DNA of 64,000 nucleotides, from the NCBI RefSeq assembly GCF_900108515.1, contig NZ_FNWW01000001.1:248001-312000 (forward strand). The letters run 5' to 3'. Both the position numbers and the translations under genes were made by a program. The stretch's first letter is position 1, and each line of letters starts with the position of its first letter. Positions 36,932-45,482 of this stretch are shown piece by piece. The DNA is from Halobacillus karajensis (GTDB lineage Bacteria; Bacillota; Bacilli; Bacillales; Halobacillaceae). The notes under the pieces were generated by a model, which saw only the letters and a list, made by a program, of their open reading frames with translations, was not told the DNA's origin and searched no databases.

Positions 36932-37867
36932 CTACTGTACAAACCTTCCTCTTTGTCGCAAAAGTTCTCTGTGTAATTCAGGATTTCTCTCAAAACTAGC
37001 TCTTCCATGGAGCCAGAACCGATTGTTCAACATTACTAAGTCGCCTACAGGCAGTTCCAACTCGATAAGCCCAGACGATTCTTCCATCGAATGAGACAAT
37101 CCTCTTAAATATTGGGCCTGTTTCATTGTTTCCGGGTAGACAAACTGATCGATGAAACAGATACAAGGTTGGTTATTCCACTCATAAAACGTCTTGCGCT
37201 GGACCTCCTCAGAAACATTCTTACTAGCAGGAGCTTTATAAGTAAACGGGTAGGAAGCAAGCGGATGGTTATAGTAATAGTCGAATTCCTCCCAGTCATC
37301 CAAGTGAAGGAGACGGGAACTTCCACCTACCGCATTCTCCTCTTCCATTTTCATCATGAGCAACCAATCGGTCGGTTCATCCACATACGTCCCATCTGTG
37401 TGGAGAGTGAACCTTCGATAAGCTTGGCGGAGATACGAGTCACTATCATCTGTATGTTTGACTGAAAAACGCGCATAGTACTTTTTCGACATGGCATCAA
37501 AGTTCGGGATACCTACTATATGAGTCAAAGCCGTAGAAAACTTCACATAGTCCTGAGGAGCTGTCGTACGATTACCAAGTCCAATCGTAAAACCTCCTGA
37601 GTTGCGGTCATTCAAAATGTTACGAATCCTCTCCCCAAAGTTTTCATCTACTAATTCAACAAGTGTATAAGCGATCATCAAACGCTGATAGGGAATATAT
37701 TCCAATTGTTCATCGCTAATATCTTGCACTTCTTCTAAAAAGCGATCAATGACGTCCCTCTCTAACTCAATGTGGTAAAGACGTTCATGATCAGCATGAG
37801 GTCGAATACGATATCCTTCACCAGTAAATGTCGGTAAACTTTCTTTTTTCATCTCCATTGCACACAT
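36932..37867 (-). CDS. csiD: glutarate 2-hydroxylase (CsiD/GlaH)
   Basis: An Fe(II)/2-oxoglutarate dioxygenase that hydroxylates glutarate to L-2-hydroxyglutarate, 311 residues. Iron ligands His156, Asp158 (LHTDGTYVDEP) and His287 (WLHGRASF) are in place; the CsiD-specific stretch NRTTAPQDYVKFSTALTHIVG is present in parts at 99-119. The ATG at 37867 lies nine bases after GGAGGG. First gene of csiD-lhgO, behind a structured leader. In proteobacteria this pair belongs to lysine degradation through glutarate; no upstream lysine-pathway genes (gabT, davT) are seen here. Confidence 0.95.
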   Translation of the reverse strand: MCAMEMKKESLPTFTGEGYRIRPHADHERLYHIELERDVIDRFLEEVQDISDEQLEYIPYQRLMIAYTLVELVDENFGERIRNILNDRNSGGFTIGLGNRTTAPQDYVKFSTALTHIVGIPNFDAMSKKYYARFSVKHTDDSDSYLRQAYRRFTLHTDGTYVDEPTDWLLMMKMEEENAVGGSSRLLHLDDWEEFDYYYNHPLASYPFTYKAPASKNVSEEVQRKTFYEWNNQPCICFIDQFVYPETMKQAQYLRGLSHSMEESSGLIELELPVGDLVMLNNRFWLHGRASFERNPELHRELLRQRGRFVQ

Positions 37868-37901
37868 AGTTGGTACCCTCCATTTTTTTATCGGATTCGC
37901 T

Positions 37902-37917
37902 CTTATGGGCCCATAAG
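37902..37917. promoter_or_regulatory. 16-bp perfect palindrome before csiD
   Basis: CTTATGGGCCCATAAG, perfect two-fold symmetry, lies between the leader terminator and the csiD ribosome site (about 20 bases from it). It could be a protein operator (CsiR/GntR-like control) or an RNA hairpin affecting translation. Confidence 0.55.
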
Positions 37918-37918
37918 A

Positions 37919-38091
37919 TTAAAAAAAGCCAGTCTTCCCCCCCCCTTCGAAGGAAAAACTGGCTTTAAACTGCGGATGAACCTCTGGTTTGCAGAGATTG
38001 AACAGTCTTACAGTTAGGTTATTCATTTTTATACTTACTGTCATTGCAACCGGATATTGAAAGGGGCAGCCTTCCTATAAGGTTGCTTTCT
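37919..38091 (-). ncRNA. structured csiD leader ending in a terminator; candidate attenuator/riboswitch
   Basis: Transcribed region from about 38091. Stem 1 pairs 38081-38086 with 38046-38051 (GCAACC/GGTTGC) with an inner GGAAGG/CCTTTC helix; an ACAGT/ACTGT pairing follows; stem 3 is CTCTG/CAGAG (37992-37996 with 37982-37986). The terminator is AAAGCCAGT (37958-37966) with ACTGGCTTT (37925-37933), containing an inner CCTTCGAAGG, then U's. I could not match it to lysine, glycine, SAM, purine, T-box or other classes known to me. A 41-codon reading frame (38044-37919) runs through it but lacks a ribosome site. Confidence 0.6.
37921..37966 (-). terminator. leader terminator upstream of csiD
   Basis: 9-bp outer stem (37958-37966 with 37925-37933) plus inner CCTTCGAAGG helix and a run of nine G's on the transcribed strand, then seven U's. 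It lies between the promoter and the gene it serves, so readthrough must be controlled or partial. Confidence 0.85.
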
Positions 38092-38097
38092 AATTCC

Positions 38098-38126
38098 ATC
38101 TTATAACTATTTAAATTTTCTGTCAA
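38098..38126 (-). promoter_or_regulatory. sigma-A promoter of the csiD leader
   Basis: TTGACA (38121-38126) and TAAGAT (38098-38103) on the minus strand, spacer 17, about 230 bases before the csiD ATG. The stretch 38127-38198 holds nothing else I can identify. Confidence 0.75.
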
Positions 38127-38198
38127 CAACTGCAATGAACTTTTTAACTTTCCTCAGGTCACACAGAAATGGGATGACTTAAGAGGGAATATAATGGA

Positions 38199-38735
38199 TC
38201 ATGAGCCGCCTAGGAAGATGGCTCCATAGATGAGTGAACCTAATATCATAAAGGCAGGGTGAACTTTCACTTTTTCTAACAAAAGAAAGCTGGCAGCGAT
38301 TAGAAAACTCATCTGAAAGATGCCACTTGTTTCATAAGAGGTTTTAAAAAATTGAAAGGCCATGAGACCGAGTAATACGGCGATCGCTGGTCGAATTAAG
38401 TTAGTCATTTTTTTGACTTTCGGTGAATGTTTGAATTTTGACAGCAGACTCAATAATAGAATCATAAGAATTAATGAGGGAGCAACAGTTGCAAAGACAC
38501 CAACCACAGCTCCTAAGACACCTGCTTGCTGATACCCGATAAACCCTGCCATTTTAGTTGCAATCGGGCCGGGAAGTGTGTTTGCCATCGCTAGCATTTC
38601 ACTGAACTCTGAAACAGACATCCACCCAAATCGATCGACAACCTCGTTTTCAACCAACGGGATGGAAGCTGGTCCCCCTCCGTAACCGACAATACCTGGA
38701 ATGAAGAAAGCGACAAAAATTTTCCAAATCATCAT
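38199..38735 (-). CDS. chromate transporter, short-chain (second half)
   Basis: A 178-residue membrane protein of one CHR domain: KIFVAFFIPGIVGYGGGPASIPLVENEVV at the start and NTLPGPIATKMAGFIGYQQAG are the CHR motifs (cited in parts). It overlaps the preceding CHR gene by four bases. In B. subtilis two such half-size proteins (YwrB/YwrA) act together as a chromate-efflux unit with opposite topology; the same is inferred here. No good terminator follows. Confidence 0.92.
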   Translation of the reverse strand: MMIWKIFVAFFIPGIVGYGGGPASIPLVENEVVDRFGWMSVSEFSEMLAMANTLPGPIATKMAGFIGYQQAGVLGAVVGVFATVAPSLILMILLLSLLSKFKHSPKVKKMTNLIRPAIAVLLGLMAFQFFKTSYETSGIFQMSFLIAASFLLLEKVKVHPAFMILGSLIYGAIFLGGS

Positions 38736-39307
38736 GATGAATGTTCCTGACTTTTAAGAGTGGGGACTTCCTTTTGTTTTTGCGGCCGTATAAGAGCATA
38801 TAATAGCAAAGCGAAAATAATGACCCCGGGATGGACACCCATCCACTCAATAAGAATGAGAGAACCTGCCCCCAGGGCAATGGTGACGATCCATCCCATA
38901 TTCACCTTCGCCTTTTTGAAGAAATCATAAGTAAGTTTAGCTAGCATGACCCCGACCACAGGGACGACTGCCTGAGTCATTCCATTCACCCAAGGCTGAT
39001 CTCGAAAACTATTAAGTGATGTGATCAAAACAATCATAATGACGATTGTCGGTAGAATGGTTGCTAATACGGCATTCAACATTCCTATAAGTCCTGAAAC
39101 TCTGTATCCGATATACCCTGCCATTTTCGTTGCAATCGGACCTGGAAGAGAATTCCCTAAAGCAAGGACATCACTGAAGTCATCTTCACTCAACCATTTA
39201 TACTTTTCGACAACCTCCTTATGGACGAGCGGAATAGAGGATGGTCCTCCTCCGTAACCGAGCATTCCTACTCTAAAAAAAGCTATAAAGAGATTCCAAT
39301 GCTGCAT
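38732..39307 (-). CDS. chromate transporter, short-chain (first half)
   Basis: A 191-residue membrane protein of one CHR domain, with FFRVGMLGYGGGPSSIPLVHKEVV and NSLPGPIATKMAGYIGYR. Paired with the following 178-residue protein through an ATGA overlap. Thirty-eight bases after the gamma-glutamyltransferase gene, so part of the same long transcript. Physiological substrate may be an anion other than chromate. Confidence 0.92.
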   Translation of the reverse strand: MQHWNLFIAFFRVGMLGYGGGPSSIPLVHKEVVEKYKWLSEDDFSDVLALGNSLPGPIATKMAGYIGYRVSGLIGMLNAVLATILPTIVIMIVLITSLNSFRDQPWVNGMTQAVVPVVGVMLAKLTYDFFKKAKVNMGWIVTIALGAGSLILIEWMGVHPGVIIFALLLYALIRPQKQKEVPTLKSQEHSS

Positions 39308-39345
39308 TCGCTCATCTCCTTTCTAAATCATCTTCTTTCTTTCCA

Positions 39346-40959
39346 TTAATAAGCAGAGATAGTCCCATCTGTACGGGACTCTGTACCCCCATATAACGTT
39401 CCTGTATTTGGATCACGCCAAATGATTTGGCCTCTCCCGAAGGCGCCTGCCTCCAACTGTACTTCAATTTTATGACCTTTTCTAGCTAAAGTCTCTGCGA
39501 CATGTTTAGGGAAATGAGGCTCTACCCACACCGTTTTATCTTTTATCCATTGCCATCTAGGAGAATCCAAGGCTGCCTGAGGATGCAAGTGGTAGTCGAT
39601 TGTATTCATAGCCACTTGGACATGACCTTGAGGTTGCATGAAACCTCCCATCACTCCAAAAGGCCCAACAGGTTGTTCTCCTTTTGTAAGGAAACCTGGA
39701 ATGATTGTATGATAGGATCTTTTCTTTCCATCAAGAGCATTGGGGTGGCGGGGATCAAGGGAAAAATTATGGCCGCGATTTTGCAAAGCAATTCCTGTGC
39801 CTGGCACAACCAACCCTGAACCGAAGCCCATATAGTTACTTTGAATGAATGAAACCATATTCCCTTCAGCATCTGCTGTCGCTAAGTAGACTGTCCCACC
39901 TTTTGATGGCGTACCTGCTTCAGGGGTGAGTGCTTCCTCACCAATCAATCCTCTCCTTTCGGCCGCATAGGTTTCGTTCAATAATGCCTCAACACGAACA
40001 TCCATGTGACTTTCCTCTGCGACGTATTTTTCTCCATCGGCGAAAGCAAGTTTCATCGCTTCGATTTGTTTATGATACGTATCGGCCGATTCTTTTTCCT
40101 GAAGTTCGAATTCCCTGAGTATGTTAAGCGCAGATAAAGCGACGATCCCCTGGCCGTTCGGAGGGATTTCCCATACGTCATACCCTTTATAATTCACAGA
40201 AATTGGTTCCACCCATTCCGGTTTATAGTTCGCTAAGTCCTCTTTTGATATGTAACCGCCATATTGCTTGGAAAATTGATCCATTTGCTCTGCCAGTTCG
40301 CCTTTATAAAAGGCGTCCCCTTTGGTATTAGCGATTTTCCTTAAAGTGCTCGCATGGCCTCCCGATTTCCAAACTTCTCCGATTTGAGGAGCTTGGCCAT
40401 TCGGTGCAAATGTATCGAACCAATGAGAAAATTCTTCCCCTTCCAATATGTCTTTGAATTTATCCGCCGCCATTGACCAGAATTTACCCAATACGGGCGA
40501 AATTGGATAGCCCTCTTCTGCGTATCGGATGGCCGGGGCCAACAGATTCTTGAATGGGAGCTTTCCGAAGCGGTTTGATAGTTCTACCCAGCTCCCAGGC
40601 GCCCCTGGGACCGTCACTGGAACAAAACCATATTTCGGGATTTCCTTATAACCTCGCTTTTTTAAATCCTCAATGGAGATAGAGGAAGGAGAATGCCCGC
40701 TTCCATTCAATCCATAAAGTTTGTCCTTCACCCAAACCAAAGCAAACGCATCTCCTCCGATGCCGTTGGATGTTGGCTCGACAACGGTCAGAGTGGCTGC
40801 CGTCGCGATGGCCGCATCAATGGCATTCCCTCCCTGCTGCAAAATCGCTAGTCCTGCCTGGGAGGCTAACGGTTGAGAGGTTGCGACCATTCCATTACGT
40901 GCGATTGTCGTATGTCTGGGAGTCTGATATGGATTGTAAAGATTGTCTAAGTGCTTCAT
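39346..40959 (-). CDS. gamma-glutamyltransferase family protein (YwrD-like)
   Basis: An N-terminal-nucleophile hydrolase of 537 residues. Self-cleavage is expected before Thr356 (SKGGTVYLATADAEGN), leaving it as the catalytic nucleophile; TSNGIGGDAFALVW and GVMGGFMQPQGHVQV are other family motifs. There is no signal peptide, so unlike secreted Ggt it is cytoplasmic, as B. subtilis YwrD. It likely cleaves gamma-glutamyl peptides brought in by the Opp transporter encoded just upstream. Confidence 0.93.
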   Translation of the reverse strand: MKHLDNLYNPYQTPRHTTIARNGMVATSQPLASQAGLAILQQGGNAIDAAIATAATLTVVEPTSNGIGGDAFALVWVKDKLYGLNGSGHSPSSISIEDLKKRGYKEIPKYGFVPVTVPGAPGSWVELSNRFGKLPFKNLLAPAIRYAEEGYPISPVLGKFWSMAADKFKDILEGEEFSHWFDTFAPNGQAPQIGEVWKSGGHASTLRKIANTKGDAFYKGELAEQMDQFSKQYGGYISKEDLANYKPEWVEPISVNYKGYDVWEIPPNGQGIVALSALNILREFELQEKESADTYHKQIEAMKLAFADGEKYVAEESHMDVRVEALLNETYAAERRGLIGEEALTPEAGTPSKGGTVYLATADAEGNMVSFIQSNYMGFGSGLVVPGTGIALQNRGHNFSLDPRHPNALDGKKRSYHTIIPGFLTKGEQPVGPFGVMGGFMQPQGHVQVAMNTIDYHLHPQAALDSPRWQWIKDKTVWVEPHFPKHVAETLARKGHKIEVQLEAGAFGRGQIIWRDPNTGTLYGGTESRTDGTISAY

Positions 40960-41031
40960 TATCTTGCTCCTTTCTGTTACACATTCACATTTTCAACACC
41001 GAAAACACGAGTTTAGCAGATTTCGGTCTAT

Positions 41032-42006
41032 TTATACTTCATGACAGGCAACGTAATGCCCCTCTTTGACTTCTCTCCACTCTGGCCGCTCTTGACGGCA
41101 CTGTTCATGCGCGAGTGGACAACGTGTATGAAAAGGGCATCCACTCGGATAATTGGCGGCATTCGGCAGCTCTCCTTTTAAACGAATACGGTCTTTCTTC
41201 CTACCTACTACTGGCCTTGGAATAGCAGATAAAAGTGCACGCGTATATGGATGTAACGGATTTGAAAAAAGACGATCGGATGGAGCTAGTTCAGCGGTAG
41301 CTCCTAAATACATGACCAGCACACGATCTGAAATATGTTTGACAACCCCTAAATCGTGAGAAATAAACAAGTACGTTAGCTGATGAGATTTTTGAAGCTG
41401 TTTAAGGAGCTGGATGATTTGTGCCTGCACTGACACATCAAGCGCCGATACAGCTTCATCGCACACAATCAAGGAAGGGTTTAAAGAAATGGCCCTTGCT
41501 ATACCGATCCGCTGTCTCTGCCCACCACTAAATTCATGAGGATATCTTTCAGCATGTTCCTCTTTTAACCCCACTTCAACTAAGAGATTTTTAACCCTTT
41601 CCTTTCTGTCCTTTTTATTCAGTTTCGTATGAATAATAAACGCTTCCTCCAGGGCATCGCCAATACGTTGCCTTGGATTTAAAGAGGCATAGGGATCTTG
41701 AAAAATCATTTGCATTTCTTTTTTATATGTTTTCAATTGATTTTCAGATAAACCTCCGATTTCTTCACCACGAAACTTGATCGAACCATCCGTCAAACTT
41801 TCCAGACCAAGAATCGTCCTACCAAATGTAGATTTCCCACACCCAGACTCCCCTACAACACCTAGAGTCTCCCCTTCCAAGACATCTACAGAGACGTTCT
41901 CAACGGCTTGAACATTAGAAATCGTTCGCTTTAAGAAGCTGCTTTTGATCGGGAAATACTTTTTCACCTGGTCCACTTCAAGAATAGGCTTTGTGTTGGT
42001 ACTCAT
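41032..42006 (-). CDS. oligopeptide ABC transporter ATP-binding protein (OppF/DppF type)
   Basis: A 324-residue ATPase from the ATG at 42006 (nine bases after GAGGAGG); longer in-frame starts lie inside oppD and are rejected. Walker A GESGCGKS, signature FSGGQRQR, Walker B SLIVCDEAVSALD, and the C-terminal Cys-containing oligopeptide domain (CPFHTRCPLAHEQC), which may hold a metal cluster. Overlaps the OppD gene by 29 bases. Confidence 0.95.
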   Translation of the reverse strand: MSTNTKPILEVDQVKKYFPIKSSFLKRTISNVQAVENVSVDVLEGETLGVVGESGCGKSTFGRTILGLESLTDGSIKFRGEEIGGLSENQLKTYKKEMQMIFQDPYASLNPRQRIGDALEEAFIIHTKLNKKDRKERVKNLLVEVGLKEEHAERYPHEFSGGQRQRIGIARAISLNPSLIVCDEAVSALDVSVQAQIIQLLKQLQKSHQLTYLFISHDLGVVKHISDRVLVMYLGATAELAPSDRLFSNPLHPYTRALLSAIPRPVVGRKKDRIRLKGELPNAANYPSGCPFHTRCPLAHEQCRQERPEWREVKEGHYVACHEV

Positions 42007-42979
42007 GTGAATCCACCTCCTCATGTAACCAGCATTTGGATTGGTGTTTATCAGAAATTCGAAAGTGCGGTGGAGCATCTACTTTGCACTTGTCCATAGC
42101 AAATGGACACCTCGGATGAAAACGGCACCCTGTGATTTTTTCATTCAAATTGGGAAGGGACCCAGGAATAGCTTCCAAACGATGGCCCTCATCATCAACA
42201 TTCGGAACGGAAGCTAAAAGGCCTTTTGTGTAGGGGTGCTGTGGTCTTTTAAAAATCTCCTCCACCTTCCCTGTTTCTACAACATGGCCTGCATACATCA
42301 CCATGACACGATCAGCGACCTCAGCTACCACTCCCATGTCATGGGTAACCATCATAACCCCCATCCCCAAATCATCTTTTAAATCGTCCATCAAATCTAA
42401 GATTTGTGCTTGAATCGTGACATCGAGAGCCGTTGTAGGTTCATCTGCTATTAATAAGGAAGGGTTACAAGCCAAAGCAATGGCGATCATCACCCGTTGT
42501 CTCATTCCCCCACTCAATTCATGAGGATATTTTTTTAATACCTTTTCTGGGTTGGATAACCCAACTTGGCTTAAAAGTTCAATCGCACGAATTTTCTTTT
42601 CCTTTTTTCCTAATTTTGTATGCAAGTTCAAAGGTTCCTTAATTTGATACCCTACGGTAAATACAGGGTTCAAAGCAGTCATCGGTTCCTGAAATATCAT
42701 TGAAATATCATTCCCCCGATGCTTTCTCATCTGATCATCACTTTTCTTAGTGAGCTCCTCACCTTGAAAGTAAATCGAACCTTCCGTGATTTCTCCATTA
42801 TCAGGAAGCAAACCCATCACAGATAATGTTGTGATACTTTTCCCACATCCCGATTCACCAACGATACATAAAGTCTCTCCTTTATTAACAGAAAAGGAAA
42901 CTCCCCGCACAGCTGGGAGTTTTCCATCAGCCGTGCGGAAAGAGGTGACCAAGTTATTGACGTCTAATAGAGTTTCCAT
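41978..42979 (-). CDS. oligopeptide ABC transporter ATP-binding protein (OppD/DppD type)
   Basis: A 333-residue ATPase: Walker A GESGCGKS (about 36-43), signature LSGGMRQR, Walker [14 protein letters not shown], and the C-terminal [14 protein letters not shown] domain of Opp-type ATPases. Partner of OppF. Seven bases after the binding-protein gene. Confidence 0.95.
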   Translation of the reverse strand: METLLDVNNLVTSFRTADGKLPAVRGVSFSVNKGETLCIVGESGCGKSITTLSVMGLLPDNGEITEGSIYFQGEELTKKSDDQMRKHRGNDISMIFQEPMTALNPVFTVGYQIKEPLNLHTKLGKKEKKIRAIELLSQVGLSNPEKVLKKYPHELSGGMRQRVMIAIALACNPSLLIADEPTTALDVTIQAQILDLMDDLKDDLGMGVMMVTHDMGVVAEVADRVMVMYAGHVVETGKVEEIFKRPQHPYTKGLLASVPNVDDEGHRLEAIPGSLPNLNEKITGCRFHPRCPFAMDKCKVDAPPHFRISDKHQSKCWLHEEVDSHEYQHKAYS

Positions 42980-42986
42980 CCTACAC

Positions 42987-44540
42987 CTACTCTCTGCTTA
43001 CATTATAAAGGGACCATTGCCCCGTCGGATCAAGCTCTAACCCTTTGACAGACTTATCAATAGCAGCCGTAACTACACCATGGTGCATGGGTACCCAGAC
43101 ACCATCATTGGCAGCCATGACATTAGCTTCGTGAAGTTTTTCTTGACGTTCTGCTTGATCGACAGTTACACGAGATTCGTTCACAAGTTGATCGAACTCA
43201 CTGTTGTCATAAGCCATGCGGTTCGACGATCCGATATTATCTGAGTGTAGATTCGGGTATAGCAATTCACTGCCGTCTGCCGTACTATTGGACCAGCCTA
43301 AGAAGGTCATTTCAAAGTTACCTTCCGCTGTTGTATCCAAAAATGTTCCCCACTCCATTGTTTCAATGCTCACCTTAAGACCCGCGTCTGACAGTTGGGC
43401 TTGGACAATTTCTGCCATCTTCATATACATATCCCGGTTTGCTGACAGCAATGTAATTTCTTGTCCTTCATAACCATTTTCTTCAATAAGCTGCTTCGCT
43501 TTTTCCGGATCGTATTTATAACCTTCTTCTGATGCGGATTCATCATAACCGAACACTTTTGGTCCAATGATACTGTTATTTTGGACACCCAATCCCTTCA
43601 ATTGCTGCACATAAGCTTCACGGTTTACCGCATGGGACACAGCTTTGCGGAAGTTGATATCATTGAAAGGTTCTTTATTCATATTGAAACCTAAGTAATA
43701 AACCGGTGTACCTTCTTTTTGCTGAATCTCTACATTATCCATTGATTCTAGACGTGGAAGCTGATCTGTTGGAATGGCATCGATAAATTGCACTTCCCCT
43801 GTTTGAAGCATAGATACTGCTGTAGAGTACTCTGGGACAACCTTCATTGTGACATTTTCTAACTGGGGGGCTCCTTGCCAATAATCCTCATTTTTTGAAA
43901 GAGAGACATGATCTCCTTGCACCCATTCTTCAAAAACGAAGGGTCCAGTTCCGACCGGGTTTTGGTTTAAATTCCCAGATTTATCTGCTTCCGGACTAAC
44001 GATTGAAGCATTCGTGTGTGAGAGTGCTGCTAAAAGCGGGCCATAAGGTTCATCCGTTTTTAATACAACTGTGTACTCATCTTGTACTTCAATAGACTCT
44101 ATCGCTTCTAACAAAGATGCACGAGGAGCGGCCCTTTCCTCACTTTTAAACTCTTCAAAAGTATATTTGACAGCTTCTGCATTAAAAGGTGTTCCATCAT
44201 GGAATGTAATATCTTCTCTCAATTTAATTACCCATGTAAGGTCATCTGGGTTTTCATAAGACTCTGCTAGAAGTGGTTTAATTTCCATTGTTTCAGGGTC
44301 ACGCACAAAAAGGGTTTCATATACTTGCTCAATCACGGCGGAAGAAACAGAATCATTGGTATCGATCGGCGAAAGACCTACCACATCAGAAGTTGTTGCA
44401 TAGGTAAGGTCTTGAGGGACGTCAGCATTTGATCCGCTATCCCCATTTTCTGAACTCGTTCCCGATTCATCGCTACACCCAAGCAAAGTCACCATGACTA
44501 AAACAAAAACCAACAAACATAACCAACGAAATTTTCTCAC
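42987..44540 (-). CDS. peptide ABC transporter substrate-binding lipoprotein (family 5)
   Basis: About 517 residues from the GTG at 44540, seven bases after AGGAGG; the ATG at 44546 is only one base from it. Lipobox TLLGC about 20 residues in. The SBP family-5 signature is VIKLREDITFHDGTPFNAEAVKYTF (about 110-135, seen in pieces), and NPVGTGPFVFEEW is typical of DppA/GsiB-like proteins. Binds small peptides, possibly glutathione or gamma-glutamyl peptides given the neighbouring GGT. Confidence 0.94.
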   Translation of the reverse strand: MRKFRWLCLLVFVLVMVTLLGCSDESGTSSENGDSGSNADVPQDLTYATTSDVVGLSPIDTNDSVSSAVIEQVYETLFVRDPETMEIKPLLAESYENPDDLTWVIKLREDITFHDGTPFNAEAVKYTFEEFKSEERAAPRASLLEAIESIEVQDEYTVVLKTDEPYGPLLAALSHTNASIVSPEADKSGNLNQNPVGTGPFVFEEWVQGDHVSLSKNEDYWQGAPQLENVTMKVVPEYSTAVSMLQTGEVQFIDAIPTDQLPRLESMDNVEIQQKEGTPVYYLGFNMNKEPFNDINFRKAVSHAVNREAYVQQLKGLGVQNNSIIGPKVFGYDESASEEGYKYDPEKAKQLIEENGYEGQEITLLSANRDMYMKMAEIVQAQLSDAGLKVSIETMEWGTFLDTTAEGNFEMTFLGWSNSTADGSELLYPNLHSDNIGSSNRMAYDNSEFDQLVNESRVTVDQAERQEKLHEANVMAANDGVWVPMHHGVVTAAIDKSVKGLELDPTGQWSLYNVSRE

Positions 44541-44556
44541 TGTCATTCCTCCTATT

Positions 44557-45465
44557 TTATTGATCGAGGTCCATATTTGGATCAAGTGCATCCCTCAAAC
44601 CATCTCCAACAACATTAAAAGCAAAAACTACCAACATAATAGCAATCCCTGGTACGATCGTTAGGTGTGGGGATGTAAACATAAAATCCTGACCTGCTGC
44701 AATCATGGCTCCCCATTCCGCTGTGGGCGGCTGAGCACCTAAACCTAAGAAACTCAAAGCAGCAGTTGATAGGATCGCGGTCGCCATACGCATGGTAGCA
44801 AAGACTATGATAGGCGCTGTACAATTCGGCAAGACATGTTTGACCAGAATACGGAAGTTACTGGCTCCTAAAGATTTCATCGCCAGGATGTACTCTTGCT
44901 TTTTGATCGAAAGTACACTCCCTCTGACAATTCTGGCACAGGTCGGGATCGACCATATACTAATTGCAATCACTACATTGACCAAGCTAGTGCCAAGCAT
45001 GGCAATAATCAACATCGCTAACAAGATTCCAGGAAAAGCGAATAGTAAATCTACGAATCTCATAATGATTCCATCAAGTTTCTTAAAATAACCGGATACC
45101 AATCCAAGAGCGATTCCCCCTAAAAGACCTAGTCCGACAGATCCAATTCCGACTAATAAGGAAATCCGTGCTCCGAATACAATTCTCGACCAAACATCCC
45201 TTCCATAATTATCTGTCCCTAACCAATGGCCATCGGATCCAATCCCCAATTCAGCATTTGTCAAATCCTGTTTTATAGGATCATATGTAGCAAACAAAGG
45301 GGCAAATACAGCCAGGATTACCTGTATGATAATAATGATTAAACCAAATACAGCAAGTTTATTTTTCAATAATCGTTTGGCAGTTTTTACAATCATTTTC
45401 TCTTTCTTGCTCTCTTTCTTATTTGCATAAACTTGTTCACTTGTTAAAGTATTTGAGTCCGCCAA
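44557..45465 (-). CDS. peptide ABC transporter permease (OppC/DppC type)
   Basis: About 302 residues, six membrane segments, N-terminal OppC_N region (KRLLKNKLAVFGLIIIIIQV) and the EAA-like loop EYILAMKSLGASNFRILVKHVLPN in parts. The ATG at 45483 overlaps the OppB stop but has no ribosome site. A TTG at 45465 lies seven bases after AGGAGG and is preferred; this makes part of the apparent N-terminus (MRGGRRL) untranslated leader. Confidence 0.93.
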   Translation of the reverse strand: MADSNTLTSEQVYANKKESKKEKMIVKTAKRLLKNKLAVFGLIIIIIQVILAVFAPLFATYDPIKQDLTNAELGIGSDGHWLGTDNYGRDVWSRIVFGARISLLVGIGSVGLGLLGGIALGLVSGYFKKLDGIIMRFVDLLFAFPGILLAMLIIAMLGTSLVNVVIAISIWSIPTCARIVRGSVLSIKKQEYILAMKSLGASNFRILVKHVLPNCTAPIIVFATMRMATAILSTAALSFLGLGAQPPTAEWGAMIAAGQDFMFTSPHLTIVPGIAIMLVVFAFNVVGDGLRDALDPNMDLDQ

Positions 45466-45482
45466 TCTTCTCCCTCCTCTCA

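Noticed and set aside
37919..38091. Assignment of the csiD leader as a lysine riboswitch or T-box
   Set aside because: The conserved L-box core and the T-box GGGUGGNACC bulge are not present.
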